From Sulfuricurvum sp. (GTDB lineage: Bacteria > Campylobacterota > Campylobacteria > Campylobacterales > Sulfurimonadaceae), in NCBI GenBank assembly GCA_024635855.1, contig JAGXHZ010000054.1:1-6026 (forward strand): a DNA stretch of 6,026 nucleotides. Reading direction: 5' to 3'. Below, one piece after another: positions 5,915 to 6,026 of the stretch; position 1 is the stretch's first letter, and the number at the start of each line of letters is the position of its first letter. Under the pieces are notes generated by a model. That model was not told where the DNA came from. It saw only the letters and a program-made list of their open reading frames with translations, and ran no database searches. A program made the translations under genes and the position numbers.

Positions 5915-6026
5915 CTACCACGCTTTGATAACATTATACAAGCTATCACGCTCAATCGGCTCAAACCCGCTGTTCTTTATTAAAGCAACATACTCTTCGA
6001 GATTTACACCATGTGCACTTTTAGCC
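5915..6026 (-). CDS. mqnE: C-terminal fragment of a probable aminofutalosine synthase MqnE (radical SAM)
   Basis: Only the last 36 codons are in the window; the gene continues past base 6026. The visible tail includes AKSAHGVNLEEYVALIKNSG and then FEPIERDSLYNVIKAW before TAG. The pattern of a short helix (LxxLIxxxG), then P(I/V)ERDSLYN at the extreme C-terminus, is what I associate with the MqnE/MqnC radical SAM enzymes of the futalosine menaquinone pathway; the AKSAHG start and ERDSLYN fit MqnE better than MqnC. MqnE joins the MqnA product 3-[(1-carboxyvinyl)oxy]benzoate with S-adenosylmethionine to give aminofutalosine. The radical SAM cysteines are outside the window, so this rests on a short tail. 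It is 9 bp upstream of pabA/trpG, in the same direction, and surely in the same operon. Confidence 0.6.
   Translation of the reverse strand, partial: AKSAHGVNLEEYVALIKNSGFEPIERDSLYNVIKAW

Noticed and set aside
5777..5983. Plus-strand 68-codon frame opposite the pabA/trpG start and mqnE end
   Set aside because: It is antisense to the conserved IDNYDSFTYN region and the mqnE tail, with no initiation signal or recognisable motif.

Overview
The window is a compact block in which every supportable gene lies on the minus strand. It fits an autotrophic Campylobacterota (Epsilonproteobacteria), most likely a Sulfurimonas/Sulfuricurvum-type sulfur or hydrogen oxidiser. This is inferred from three things: a two-subunit ATP citrate lyase (key enzyme of the reductive TCA cycle) in the order aclB-aclA, the C-terminus of what looks like the futalosine-pathway menaquinone enzyme MqnE, and a pseudopilin whose N-terminus (FTMLELVFVIIVIGILA, with Ala at -1) is typical of that phylum. 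No sequence search was possible, so the genus is a guess.

Layout in transcription order (right to left). (1) 6026-4155: the tail of a probable mqnE, then a class I glutamine amidotransferase (PabA/TrpG), then a 394-residue polytopic membrane protein resembling GT-C glycosyltransferases. Spacings are 9 bp and a 4-bp ATGA overlap, so this is one operon. MqnE's pathway and PabA/TrpG both draw on chorismate; the membrane protein has no obvious metabolic link. (2) 4154-919: a short intergenic region with a perfect TATAAT box, then aclB and aclA, separated by 10 bp with the aclB stop codon built into the aclA ribosome binding site. The ATP-grasp/CoA-ligase half (AclB) and the phosphohistidine plus citrate-synthase-like half (AclA) together make acetyl-CoA and oxaloacetate from citrate. 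The longest open frame for aclA overlaps aclB, but the supported start is 63 bp further in, at 2736. (3) 918-801: a short palindrome of REP-like character just after aclA, then an extended -10 promoter. (4) 800-189: a GspH/FimT-like minor pseudopilin, ending in a weak hairpin/T-tract terminator. (5) 188-1: no convincing protein gene, but a textbook sigma-70 promoter (TTGACA, 17 bp, TATAAT) firing leftwards out of the window, followed by a boxA-like stretch and a long hairpin. This looks like the promoter and leader of a stable RNA operon, probably rRNA, whose mature RNA lies outside the window.

I found no CRISPR array, insertion sequence, integrase or defence system. The content is mostly recognisable core metabolism. 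The least explained items are the GT-C-like protein, the structured leader at the left edge and the palindrome after aclA.
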